From: Ruminococcus sp. UBA5884
Lineage (GTDB): Bacteria > Bacillota > Clostridia > Oscillospirales > Ruminococcaceae
DNA length: 11,710 nucleotides
NCBI GenBank assembly: GCA_002431975.1
Contig: DJFA01000067.1
Location: 1 to 11,710, forward strand
Direction: 5' to 3'
In this document: positions 1 through 7,059 of the stretch, piece after piece
How positions within the stretch are numbered: the first letter of the stretch is position 1
How the letters are laid out: every line of letters begins with the position of its first letter
Position numbers and translations under genes: made by a program
Notes under the pieces: model-generated
Told to the model about the DNA's origin: nothing
The model's database searches: none
The model's input: only the letters and a program-made list of their open reading frames with translations

Positions 1-25
1 AGGTAAATTTTCTGATATATTATCA

Positions 26-44
26 AAAGGAGATGATAAAAATG
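26..44 (+). promoter_or_regulatory. Ribosome binding site that decides the first WYL start
   Basis: AAAGGAG at 26-32 is a strong Shine-Dalgarno sequence. It lies 9 nt before the ATG at 42 but directly abuts the ATG at 33, so 42 is the workable start. No promoter is visible in the 25 bases upstream; transcription probably enters from a gene left of the window. Confidence 0.7.
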
Positions 45-1283
45 TCTGCATATTCAGAACTTATTAAAAATTTTGACAAGATAAGAAACTATATGCGTGA
101 TTTCTATATATACGGCTATAAAACACGTTCGGATTTTGAATATAAAAGTCTGCGTACATATGACAATGAAAAAAGACGCATTGAAAGCTGGCTTAAAAAC
201 TATATCGATTTCAGCAGCTCGAAAAAAGGAAAACAAATCTCAATTTCATGCGACAGCGGAAAAATATATGAAAATCCTCTTTATAATGCATATTTTTCAA
301 AAAGCTTTACTGATAATGATATTGAACTGCATTTCTTTATAACAGATGTGCTTAAAAATTCAGCTCCGCTTACAGTTGATGAAATAACAGATAAAATATT
401 CAGTCAGTATGATGTTTACTTTGAACCTCAGACAATAAGAATAAAATTAAAGGAATATGCTTCGGAGGGAATAGTAAGGATTATAAAGAATAAAAAAGCT
501 CATATGTTTGAATTATGCACTGACTGCCCTGAAAATATATGTGATGACAGCGAAAAATTCTTTGATATGATAAGATTCTTTTCACAGTCAGCTCCTTTCG
601 GAGTAATAGGAAGCTATATTTTAAGACAGTATGACAAAATTAACAGAACATTTCTTATAAAACATAATTTTATAGTCCATACTCTTGAGGATAATGTTAT
701 GCTCAGCCTTATAAATGCAATTGATGAGAAGAAATCAGTTGAAATAGTTCATTTCGGAAAAAATGAAAATAAAACTGTTATAAATGCTGTGCCGGTTGAA
801 TTTCATATATCGCTCCAGACCGGAAGACGATATATAATTACCTATGTTGATAAAATAAAAAGATTCAATTCATTCCGGCTCGACTATATTAAAAAAGTAA
901 AAATTCTTGATGAATGCAGCGATTATGATATGATAGCAGAAAAATATGCTGCAAATCAGAAATATTGCTGGGGTTCATCTTTCGGCAGCAGGAGAATTTC
1001 AGGAAATACTCAGAAATTAAAAATAACTCTTCTCATAGATGAGGAAAAAGAGGATTTTATTATAAAAAGACTTGTCCGTGAAGGCAGAAACGGTACTGTT
1101 TCAAGAACTGAAAAAAATATATATACATATGAAACAGAACTCTTTGATGTCTGTGAGGCAAGTCCATGGATAAAAACATTTATCGGCAGAATAATATCAG
1201 TTGAATGTTCTGATAAATCAGTATCAGAAAAATTCTATAACGATATTTTTAAAATGGACAGAATGTATCAGAAAGGGGATTGA
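42..1283 (+). CDS. WYL-domain transcriptional regulator with winged-helix region (first of a pair)
   Basis: This is a 413-residue protein, probably a cytoplasmic DNA-binding regulator. Residues about 92-159 look like a winged helix-turn-helix (LTVDEITDKIF, then TIRIKLKEYASEGIV and a basic wing). Residues about 225-290 look like a WYL domain, a Sm-like fold thought to sense nucleic acids or nucleotides; the typical core appears as GRRYIITYVDKIKRFNSFRL, where the W-Y-L triad itself is not literal. The last ~90 residues would be a WCX-like extension. I chose the ATG at 42 over an in-frame ATG at 33 because the AAAGGAG at 26-32 overlaps the earlier codon but sits 9 nt before 42. The frame stays open to the window's left edge. 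The gene nearly touches the next WYL gene, so the two are probably co-transcribed. The target and ligand cannot be read from sequence. Confidence 0.8.
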   Translation: MSAYSELIKNFDKIRNYMRDFYIYGYKTRSDFEYKSLRTYDNEKRRIESWLKNYIDFSSSKKGKQISISCDSGKIYENPLYNAYFSKSFTDNDIELHFFITDVLKNSAPLTVDEITDKIFSQYDVYFEPQTIRIKLKEYASEGIVRIIKNKKAHMFELCTDCPENICDDSEKFFDMIRFFSQSAPFGVIGSYILRQYDKINRTFLIKHNFIVHTLEDNVMLSLINAIDEKKSVEIVHFGKNENKTVINAVPVEFHISLQTGRRYIITYVDKIKRFNSFRLDYIKKVKILDECSDYDMIAEKYAANQKYCWGSSFGSRRISGNTQKLKITLLIDEEKEDFIIKRLVREGRNGTVSRTEKNIYTYETELFDVCEASPWIKTFIGRIISVECSDKSVSEKFYNDIFKMDRMYQKGD

Positions 1284-1285
1284 AT

Positions 1286-2284
1286 ATGGAGCTGTTTTCA
1301 GAAATATACAGTGCATACTATTCAGCTGTTTCAGCTTTGCTTTCACATAAATCCGTAAAACGCCGTGATGCTGCTGAATTAATCAGAAAAAAAGCTTTCA
1401 GCGAATCGGATTTTTTTATTATGCCAAAGCTTGAGGACGATAATTCATGGAGATTTATAAAATCCAAAGACAATGAATTTGTTTCAGTCCTTAAAAACAA
1501 GCCATTTATGCCTCTTACAATTCTTGAAAAAAGCTGGCTTAAAGCTGTGCTTAATGATGAAAAATCCCGTCTTTTCCTTGATAATGATGATATACAGAAA
1601 ATACAGAGTAAACTCGATGATGTAAATCCGCTCTATAAAAAAAGTCATTTCAATTATTTTGATATATACAAGGACGGGGACAATTTTACAGATGAAAATT
1701 ATATAAATCATTTCAGAACTGTTCTTGAAGCTGTAAAGAATCAGCGTATAATAGAGGTGGATTTCACCTCCGGAAAAGGTATGCACATTACTCATCTTTT
1801 TGTGCCTTTTATGATAGAGTTTTCAGCCAAAAACAATAAATTCAGATTCTTTGCCGCTCAGATAAAAAATAACCGTACTGTAAAAATAGTTACCATAAAC
1901 TTTTCAAGAATAAATTCTTTAAGGAAAACTGATTCAATTTATCCGCAGAAAGCTGATATGAAAAGAATTTCTGCATATAAAAGATGTTCTGAACCTGTAA
2001 GACTTAAAATATTTCCGAAAAGAAACGGCGTTGAAAGATTCATGCTTGAATTTGCTTCATATGAAAAACATACTGAAATTGATGAAAATACAGGCATATG
2101 CACGGCTTTGCTCTATTTTGACAAGCAGGATGAAACAGAAATACTTATAAGACTCCTTTCATTCGGCCCTGTGATAAAAATAGAAGCTCCGCAGGACTTC
2201 CTTGACAAGTTCACTGAACGCATTTCAAAGCAGAAAAAACTGCTGCTTGACAATAAATATCAGAAATTCCGGTCAGATTGCTGA
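1286..2284 (+). CDS. WYL-domain protein without an obvious DNA-binding domain (second of a pair)
   Basis: This is a 332-residue protein. A WYL-like segment lies at about residues 150-210: NQRIIEVDFTSGKG, then HLFVPFMIEF and KFRFFAAQI, the beta-strand pattern of the family with the W-Y-L residues replaced. The N-terminal ~140 residues are helical and charged, including LTILEKSWLKAVLNDEKSRL, which recurs in Clostridia WYL proteins as I recall them, but I see no clear helix-turn-helix. The start is the ATG at 1286, 7 nt after AAAGGGG (1272-1278); an in-frame TTG at 1280 is too close to that site. The gene begins 2 nt after the upstream stop, so translation is probably coupled. The likely role is partner or paralogous subunit of the preceding WYL regulator. 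This is inference; no ligand or target can be named. Confidence 0.72.
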   Translation: MELFSEIYSAYYSAVSALLSHKSVKRRDAAELIRKKAFSESDFFIMPKLEDDNSWRFIKSKDNEFVSVLKNKPFMPLTILEKSWLKAVLNDEKSRLFLDNDDIQKIQSKLDDVNPLYKKSHFNYFDIYKDGDNFTDENYINHFRTVLEAVKNQRIIEVDFTSGKGMHITHLFVPFMIEFSAKNNKFRFFAAQIKNNRTVKIVTINFSRINSLRKTDSIYPQKADMKRISAYKRCSEPVRLKIFPKRNGVERFMLEFASYEKHTEIDENTGICTALLYFDKQDETEILIRLLSFGPVIKIEAPQDFLDKFTERISKQKKLLLDNKYQKFRSDC

Positions 2285-2309
2285 AAAAAATCTGAACGGA
2301 ACTTTTTTT
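2269..2309 (+). terminator. Rho-independent terminator overlapping the WYL2 stop codon
   Basis: An 11-nt left arm (2269-2279) pairs with 2289-2299 (AATCTGAACGG) with one mismatch, around a ~9-nt loop. AAC and a run of seven T (2303-2309) follow. The left arm lies inside the last codons of the WYL gene and the TGA stop (2282-2284) lies in the loop, so terminator and coding end share bases. Confidence 0.75.
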
Positions 2310-2310
2310 G

Positions 2311-2339
2311 TTGAAATTATAGCAAATTTATGATATAAT
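2311..2339 (+). promoter_or_regulatory. Strong sigmaA-type promoter for the EAL gene
   Basis: TTGAAA (2311-2316), a 17-nt spacer and a perfect TATAAT (2334-2339) with an extended -10 TG at 2331-2332. It begins one base after the terminator T-run. Transcription should start near 2346, giving a ~55-nt leader. The 11-mer TATGATATAAT recurs at the promoter of the downstream PHP gene. Confidence 0.8.
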
Positions 2340-2350
2340 AATTATTAATA

Positions 2351-2370
2351 TAATGCCGTTTCCGGCGTTA
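2351..2370 (+). other. Small hairpin in the 5' leader of the EAL gene
   Basis: TAATGCCG (2351-2358) pairs with CGGCGTTA (2363-2370) around the loop TTTC, with one G-U pair. It lies near the predicted 5' end of the mRNA and 13 nt before AGGAGG (2384-2389). There is no T-run, so it is not a terminator. It may stabilise the transcript end; no riboswitch class is recognised. Confidence 0.45.
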
Positions 2371-2398
2371 ATCACAACAGATTAGGAGGCTGTCTTTT

Positions 2399-4327
2399 GT
2401 GGAAAAAATTAACTATTTCAACTATTGTGCGGTTATTATAATTTTCATTCTTTTTATATCCATATTCTTTCGCAGACTTATACATGGAAAAAGCAACAGA
2501 TATTTTACAGCCATTACTATGATAATACTTCTGAGTTCAGTATTTGATACAATGGCTATCGGATTCGACAATGCAGGCTCAGGAAATGTTTTCTGGAAAA
2601 ATTTCAGTCATATGGGCTATCTGCTGTTTCATAATCTTACAGCTGCCGCCTATGTTCTTTATTTTGTATCACTTACGGATACATGGCATAAATTTAAAAA
2701 TACGGTTATGCGAGTGATGTTTTATCTGCCGATATCCATAGTAACAGCAGCCATTGTTACAAATCCGTTTACACATCTTATATTCAGTCTTGATGAAAAT
2801 GATATTTATACAAGGGGTATTCTGTTTCCGATTCTTTATGTCAGTTCGTTTTTCTATCTGGCTATAGGACTAATACATCTTATAAAATTCCACAATCTTT
2901 TCCAGACATCAAAATTCATATCGCTTATAATGATGTATCCGATAATAATTCTTGCAATACTTATTCAGATGCTTTATCCTCAGTATCCTGTTGAAATGTT
3001 TGCAAATGCCATTGCACTGCTCTTTGTTTCAATGATGATACAGCGTCCTGAAGATGAAATAGATTCACTTACAGGCGTTAAAAATATGAATGCATATGCT
3101 GTTGACAGAAAATGCAGCTTTGCAAATGAAAAGAAATTAGATATCATACTTATAAATATTGCAAATTATCAGTCCTTATATGAAATAATCGGCTTTGACG
3201 GAGTTAATCATATTCTTAAAAAAATTGCTTCAAACCTTATGAAAATAAACAAGCAGCTTAAAGCCAAAGCAGACCTCTATTACCTTGATACCGGAAGATT
3301 CAGAATGGTTATAGACCGCAGATATGAAAGTATTACTCAGAAAACTGCTGATATAATCAACCGTTCAATGAAATACCAGTTTTCATATAACAATATGAAT
3401 CTCAATCTTATAACATACATATGTGTTGCACACTGCCCTGAAGATATCGATGATTTTTCAATGCTTATGTCTTTTGGAAATGATTTTCATAAAAAACATG
3501 ATTATACCGGAGATATCTTCTATGCCAGTGATATATTTGAAAAAAAGCATTACAGTATTATAAGAAATCTTGATTCAATTATTGACAATGCAATTGCTAA
3601 TGACAAGCTTTCTGTATATTATCAGCCGATATATTCAATAAATGAAAAGCGTTTCAATTCAGCAGAGGCTCTTATAAGACTCAATGATGATGTGTATGGC
3701 TTCATTTCACCTGAACTTTTTATACCTGCCGCAGAAAAAAGCGGTGCTATCCATAAAATAGGCAACTTTGTACTTGAATCTGTATGCAGCTTTATTGCTT
3801 CAGATGATTTCAGAAAACTCGGTCTTGATTATATTGAAGTCAATCTTTCAGTAGTACAGTGCATGAACAATAATCTTGCAAATGATATACTCAGTATAAT
3901 TAAAAAACACGGCATATCGTCAGAACAGCTCAATCTTGAGATAACTGAAACTGCGGCAGCTAATTTCCAGAATATAATTTCCGAAAATCTGAAAACACTT
4001 TCAGATGCCGGAATAAGCTTCTCACTTGACGATTTCGGAACAGGATATTCAAATATAAGGCGTGTGGCTTCTCTGCCTCTTAAAATCGTAAAGCTTGACA
4101 AGACTTTTGTAAATAATGAAAATAATCCTAAAATGATGATAGTGCTTAAAAATACAATTAAAATGCTTAAAGCTCTTAATATGAAAATAGTTGTTGAAGG
4201 CATTGAAACAAAGAAATGTATGGAAACATTTGCGGCTCTTGAATGTGAATATATTCAGGGATACTATTATTCAAAGCCTTTGCCGAAAAAACATTTCATA
4301 GAATTTATTGATGGAAATAATACCTGA
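2399..4327 (+). CDS. Membrane c-di-GMP phosphodiesterase: 7-helix sensor, degenerate GGDEF, intact EAL
   Basis: This 642-residue inner-membrane protein is predicted to hydrolyse cyclic di-GMP to pGpG. Residues about 7-213 hold seven hydrophobic segments (roughly 7-25, 36-55, 72-95, 105-125, 142-165, 172-192, 198-213), like the 7TM input modules of histidine kinases. A GGDEF-like domain begins at LTGVKN (about 224), but the active-site loop is DTGRF (297-301), so cyclase activity should be lost; it may bind GTP allosterically or be structural. The EAL domain keeps the usual catalytic set: E423 (EAL), N482, E514 (EITET), D544-D545 (DDFGTGYS), K565, E600 and Q620. The start is GTG, 9 nt after AGGAGG (2384-2389). 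It is a single-gene transcription unit with its own promoter and terminator, which suggests a stand-alone signalling input. The sensed ligand is unknown. Confidence 0.9.
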   Translation: MEKINYFNYCAVIIIFILFISIFFRRLIHGKSNRYFTAITMIILLSSVFDTMAIGFDNAGSGNVFWKNFSHMGYLLFHNLTAAAYVLYFVSLTDTWHKFKNTVMRVMFYLPISIVTAAIVTNPFTHLIFSLDENDIYTRGILFPILYVSSFFYLAIGLIHLIKFHNLFQTSKFISLIMMYPIIILAILIQMLYPQYPVEMFANAIALLFVSMMIQRPEDEIDSLTGVKNMNAYAVDRKCSFANEKKLDIILINIANYQSLYEIIGFDGVNHILKKIASNLMKINKQLKAKADLYYLDTGRFRMVIDRRYESITQKTADIINRSMKYQFSYNNMNLNLITYICVAHCPEDIDDFSMLMSFGNDFHKKHDYTGDIFYASDIFEKKHYSIIRNLDSIIDNAIANDKLSVYYQPIYSINEKRFNSAEALIRLNDDVYGFISPELFIPAAEKSGAIHKIGNFVLESVCSFIASDDFRKLGLDYIEVNLSVVQCMNNNLANDILSIIKKHGISSEQLNLEITETAAANFQNIISENLKTLSDAGISFSLDDFGTGYSNIRRVASLPLKIVKLDKTFVNNENNPKMMIVLKNTIKMLKALNMKIVVEGIETKKCMETFAALECEYIQGYYYSKPLPKKHFIEFIDGNNT

Positions 4328-4335
4328 ATCAGAAT

Positions 4336-4366
4336 ACGGGCAGTCGCTGACTGCCCGTTATTATTT
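4336..4366 (+). terminator. Terminator after the EAL gene
   Basis: A perfect 10-bp GC-rich stem (4336-4345 with 4349-4358, arms ACGGGCAGTC and GACTGCCCGT) with loop GCT, starting 8 nt after the stop codon. The following TATTATTT is a weak T-tract, but stem strength and position fit a terminator. Confidence 0.7.
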
Positions 4367-4385
4367 ACAAAAAAATATAGTATAA

Positions 4386-4440
4386 AAAATTTCCTTACTT
4401 TCAATCATAAATTTTTTTATTAAACACTGGATTAAATAAT
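4386..4440 (+). repeat. Possible decayed copy of the 150-bp repeat (flank part only)
   Basis: TTTCAATCATAAATTTT (from 4399) is shared with the reverse complement of the repeat at 9040-9191 and, with one extra A, with the copy at 10953-11100. The loose match continues rightwards (GGATTAAATAAT against GGCATTAATTAAT). No palindromic part is present. Low sequence complexity makes this uncertain. Confidence 0.35.
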
Positions 4441-4447
4441 CAAAGTA

Positions 4448-4456
4448 TGATATAAT
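4448..4456 (+). promoter_or_regulatory. Extended -10 promoter for the PHP-to-reductase operon
   Basis: TG-A-TATAAT (4448-4456) is a perfect extended -10 within TATGATATAAT, the same 11-mer as the EAL promoter. The -35 region is poor (CTGGAT at 4427-4432, 18-nt spacer), so the extended -10 would have to carry recognition. The transcript would start about 30 nt before the first gene. Confidence 0.6.
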
Positions 4457-4493
4457 GTATTCATTGATTATAATTTGAAAGGTGTAAACTGAT

Positions 4494-5345
4494 ATGCTGC
4501 TGGATTGTCATACACATACACATAATTCTCCCGATGCGGATAATAAAAGCGTTGCTGACCTTTGCAGGCGAGCGGTTGAAATGGGTCTTGATACACTGGC
4601 AGTAACTGACCACTGCGAAGCAAACCGCTTCTACAGCATGGAATACTATAATGCTGTGCCTCAGCCTGACAATGAATATGATACATACGATTTCAGGGAC
4701 TATTTCCTCAAATCAATGGCTGAAAATACCGAAGCAAAAGAACTTTTCAAGGGAAAACTGAATGTTGTCTGCGGAATAGAACTTGGTCAGGCTAACCGTG
4801 ACTTAAAAGCCGCTGACGAGATACTTGCTGACAAGCGTCTTGATTTTATAATAGGTTCTATGCATGAAATACCAAACCATCTTGATTTTGCATTTCTTGA
4901 CTATTCAAAGGAAAATATTCCTCTGCTCCTTGATGAGTATTTCAATGAAATATATAAACTCTGTCAGTGGGGAAAATTCGATGTTCTCGGACATCTTACA
5001 TATACTCTCAGATATATTGAGGGAGAATACGGCTTTAAGGCGGATATGTCACCTTATAATGAAATTATCGCTGAAAGCTTCAGACTTATCGCTCAGAAAG
5101 GAAAAGGCATTGAAATCAATACTTCGGGTTTAAGACAGAAATATAAAAAAACTTTCCCGACTCTTGAATATGTAAAGCTTTTCCGTGACCTCGGCGGTGA
5201 GATAATCTCAGTAGGTTCTGATTCACATACTCCTGATGATCTCGCAAAAGGCATAAAGGAAGGCCTTGAAATCGCAGCAGCGGCAGGTTTTAAAAATGTC
5301 TGCCGTTTTGAAAAGCATGAACCTGTTTTCATGCCGATAAAATAA
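4494..5345 (+). CDS. PHP-family phosphatase, histidinol-phosphatase (HisJ/HisK) type
   Basis: This 283-residue cytoplasmic metalloenzyme is likely to dephosphorylate L-histidinol phosphate to histidinol in histidine synthesis. The PHP metal-site residues are all visible: H6 and H8 (DCHTHTH), D39-H40 (VTDHCE), E96 (GIELG), H124 (GSMHEI), H167 (VLGHL) and D243/H245 (GSDSHTPDDLA). The length is slightly above the usual ~260-270. The start ATG follows GAAAGGTG (4477-4484) by 9 nt. It is the first gene of the five-gene unit and lies 35 nt before the Lrp-family gene. No other his gene is present, so the substrate rests on family resemblance alone; related PHP phosphatases act on other phosphate esters. 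The family call is firm, the substrate moderate. Confidence 0.85.
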   Translation: MLLDCHTHTHNSPDADNKSVADLCRRAVEMGLDTLAVTDHCEANRFYSMEYYNAVPQPDNEYDTYDFRDYFLKSMAENTEAKELFKGKLNVVCGIELGQANRDLKAADEILADKRLDFIIGSMHEIPNHLDFAFLDYSKENIPLLLDEYFNEIYKLCQWGKFDVLGHLTYTLRYIEGEYGFKADMSPYNEIIAESFRLIAQKGKGIEINTSGLRQKYKKTFPTLEYVKLFRDLGGEIISVGSDSHTPDDLAKGIKEGLEIAAAAGFKNVCRFEKHEPVFMPIK

Positions 5346-5380
5346 AAAATCAACTTTTTTTAAAGGAGGCACTATTTTTT

Positions 5381-5860
5381 ATGGATATGCTTTTGAATCT
5401 TCTTAAACAGAATGCACGCCTTTCTCATGAACAGCTTGCGGCGATGCTCGATATGACACCGGAGGAGGTTACCGCAAAAATAGAAAAATATGAAGAACAG
5501 GGAGTTATAATGGGATACAGCGTTATCCTCAATGAAGACCTTGCCGACAGAAACAATGTTACTGCATTCATTGAACTTAAAGTAACTCCTCAGCGTGATT
5601 ACGGCTTTGATGACCTCGCAAAGACAATTATGATGTATGATGAGGTGGAAAGCATTTCACTGATGTCAGGAACTTTTGACCTTGCCGTTACAATAAGCGG
5701 AACTGATATGAAAACAGTTGCTCTTTTTGTGGCACAGCGTCTTTCAACAATTGACGGCGTTATCTCAACAACTACTCATTTCATTCTCAAACGCTACAAG
5801 GAAAAGGGTATCTTTATTGAAAATAATATTGCTGATGAAAGGGGATTTGTTTCTCCGTGA
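5381..5860 (+). CDS. Lrp/AsnC-family transcriptional regulator
   Basis: This 159-residue protein has the classic two-domain layout. An N-terminal helix-turn-helix spans about residues 1-50 (LLNLLKQNARLSHEQLAAML, then EEVTAKIEKYEEQGVIMGY). A RAM ligand-binding and oligomerisation domain spans about 60-140, including VESISLMSGTFDLAVTISG. Family members bind amino acids and act as dimers or octamers on nearby promoters. The start is the ATG at 5381, 11 nt after AAAGGAGG (5362-5369); the in-frame ATG at 5387 is farther away. Its TGA stop overlaps the next gene's start (TGATG at 5858-5862), so it is probably coupled to the aminotransferase and may regulate it. The pairing resembles B. subtilis AlaR (YugG) with AlaT (YugH), but orthology is not shown. 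Confidence 0.88.
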   Translation: MDMLLNLLKQNARLSHEQLAAMLDMTPEEVTAKIEKYEEQGVIMGYSVILNEDLADRNNVTAFIELKVTPQRDYGFDDLAKTIMMYDEVESISLMSGTFDLAVTISGTDMKTVALFVAQRLSTIDGVISTTTHFILKRYKEKGIFIENNIADERGFVSP

Positions 5861-7059
5861 TGGATTATGATAAGCTTATACCCGAAAAGGTTAAAAATAT
5901 AAAGCCTTCCGGAATAAGAAAATTCTTTGATGTTGCCCAGACTATTGAGGGAGTTATAAGTCTTGGCGTAGGCGAACCTGATTTCAATACTCCGTGGGCT
6001 ATACGTTCAGCTGCAATTCATACTCTTGAACGTGGAAAAACCACATATACCGCAAATGCAGGTCTTAAAGAACTGCGAACTGAGGTTTCTTCATATGTAA
6101 AAAGAAAAACAGGTGCTGAATATGACCCTGACAAAGAGATAGTCATGACTGTCGGCGGTTCGGAAGCTATTGATATGGCTATACGTTCACTGATTGAACC
6201 CGGTGATGAGGTTCTTATCGTTGAACCATGCTTTGTATGTTATGCTCCTATAGTTCAGCTTGTCGGAGGTACTCCTGTCAGCATAGATACCAGTATTGAG
6301 AATAATTTTAAGCTTATGCCTGATGAACTCAGAAAAAAAATTACTGACAGGACTAAAATACTCATTCTTCCTTTTCCAAATAACCCGACAGGTGCGATAA
6401 TGACAAGGGAAGACCTTGAACCAATTGCTGATATCATAAGAGATACAAATATAATCATTCTTTCAGATGAGATATATTCAGAACTTACCTATGGAAAAAA
6501 ACACTGTTCCATAATTGAGCTTGATGGCATGAAAGAACATACTATTCATATAAACGGTTTTTCAAAGGCTTTTGCAATGACCGGCTGGCGACTCGGATAT
6601 GCCTGCGGCCCTGCACCTCTTATGAAACAGCTGCTTAAAATTCATCAGTATGCAATAATGTGTTCACCTACAATGAGTCAGTATGCTGCTGTTGAGGCTT
6701 TAAGACACTGTGATTCAGAGGTCAGAAAAATGGTTGCTGAATATGATATCCGTCGCCGTCTGCTTGTTGACAGCTTCAATAAACTTGGTCTTTCATGTTT
6801 TAATCCGGAGGGAGCATTCTATGTATTTCCTTCAATAAAAAGCACCGGCCTTTCAAGTGAAGAATTCTGTGAACAGCTTCTCTACCGTCATAAGGTTGCA
6901 GTAGTTCCCGGAAATGCCTTCGGTGAAAGCGGTGAGGGATTCATAAGAGTTTCATATGCATACTCACTTAATCATCTTTTTGAGGCTCTTAAAAGAATTG
7001 AAGAATTTCTTGATGAAATAAAAGCGGGGGATTTGAATGGACAAGTCAGCAAGACTTAA
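5860..7059 (+). CDS. Class I/II PLP-dependent aminotransferase (AlaT/AspC-like)
   Basis: This 399-residue cytosolic enzyme of fold type I is expected to move an amino group between an amino acid and a 2-oxo acid. Visible landmarks are GVGEPDF (36-42), N175 in NNPTGA, D203 and Y206 in SDEIY, the Schiff-base lysine K236 in SKAFAMTGWRLGY, and R363 in GFIRVSY for the substrate carboxylate. The length is normal. I chose the ATG at 5860 (TGATG overlap with the Lrp-family stop); a GTG at 5857 is equally possible, since GGGGA at 5841-5845 is 11-14 nt upstream. The 3' end overlaps ispE by 23 nt. Pairing with an Lrp-type regulator suggests alanine or a broad-range amino acid substrate, but specificity cannot be read from sequence. 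A biosynthetic role beside the PHP phosphatase is speculation. Confidence 0.9.
   Translation: MDYDKLIPEKVKNIKPSGIRKFFDVAQTIEGVISLGVGEPDFNTPWAIRSAAIHTLERGKTTYTANAGLKELRTEVSSYVKRKTGAEYDPDKEIVMTVGGSEAIDMAIRSLIEPGDEVLIVEPCFVCYAPIVQLVGGTPVSIDTSIENNFKLMPDELRKKITDRTKILILPFPNNPTGAIMTREDLEPIADIIRDTNIIILSDEIYSELTYGKKHCSIIELDGMKEHTIHINGFSKAFAMTGWRLGYACGPAPLMKQLLKIHQYAIMCSPTMSQYAAVEALRHCDSEVRKMVAEYDIRRRLLVDSFNKLGLSCFNPEGAFYVFPSIKSTGLSSEEFCEQLLYRHKVAVVPGNAFGESGEGFIRVSYAYSLNHLFEALKRIEEFLDEIKAGDLNGQVSKT

Noticed and set aside
2..67. An open frame entering from the left edge and ending at TAA 65-67, possibly the tail of an upstream gene
   Set aside because: Only 21 codons are visible, and they overlap the WYL start by 26 nt. 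This is too short to separate from chance.
4469..4474. Second TATAAT just before the PHP gene
   Set aside because: It has no TG extension or usable -35 box and lies too close to the ribosome binding site; 4451-4456 is better.
5346..5361. A-run and T-run between the PHP and Lrp genes as a terminator
   Set aside because: The possible stem is only A-T pairs with a tiny loop. Read-through into the Lrp gene is more likely.
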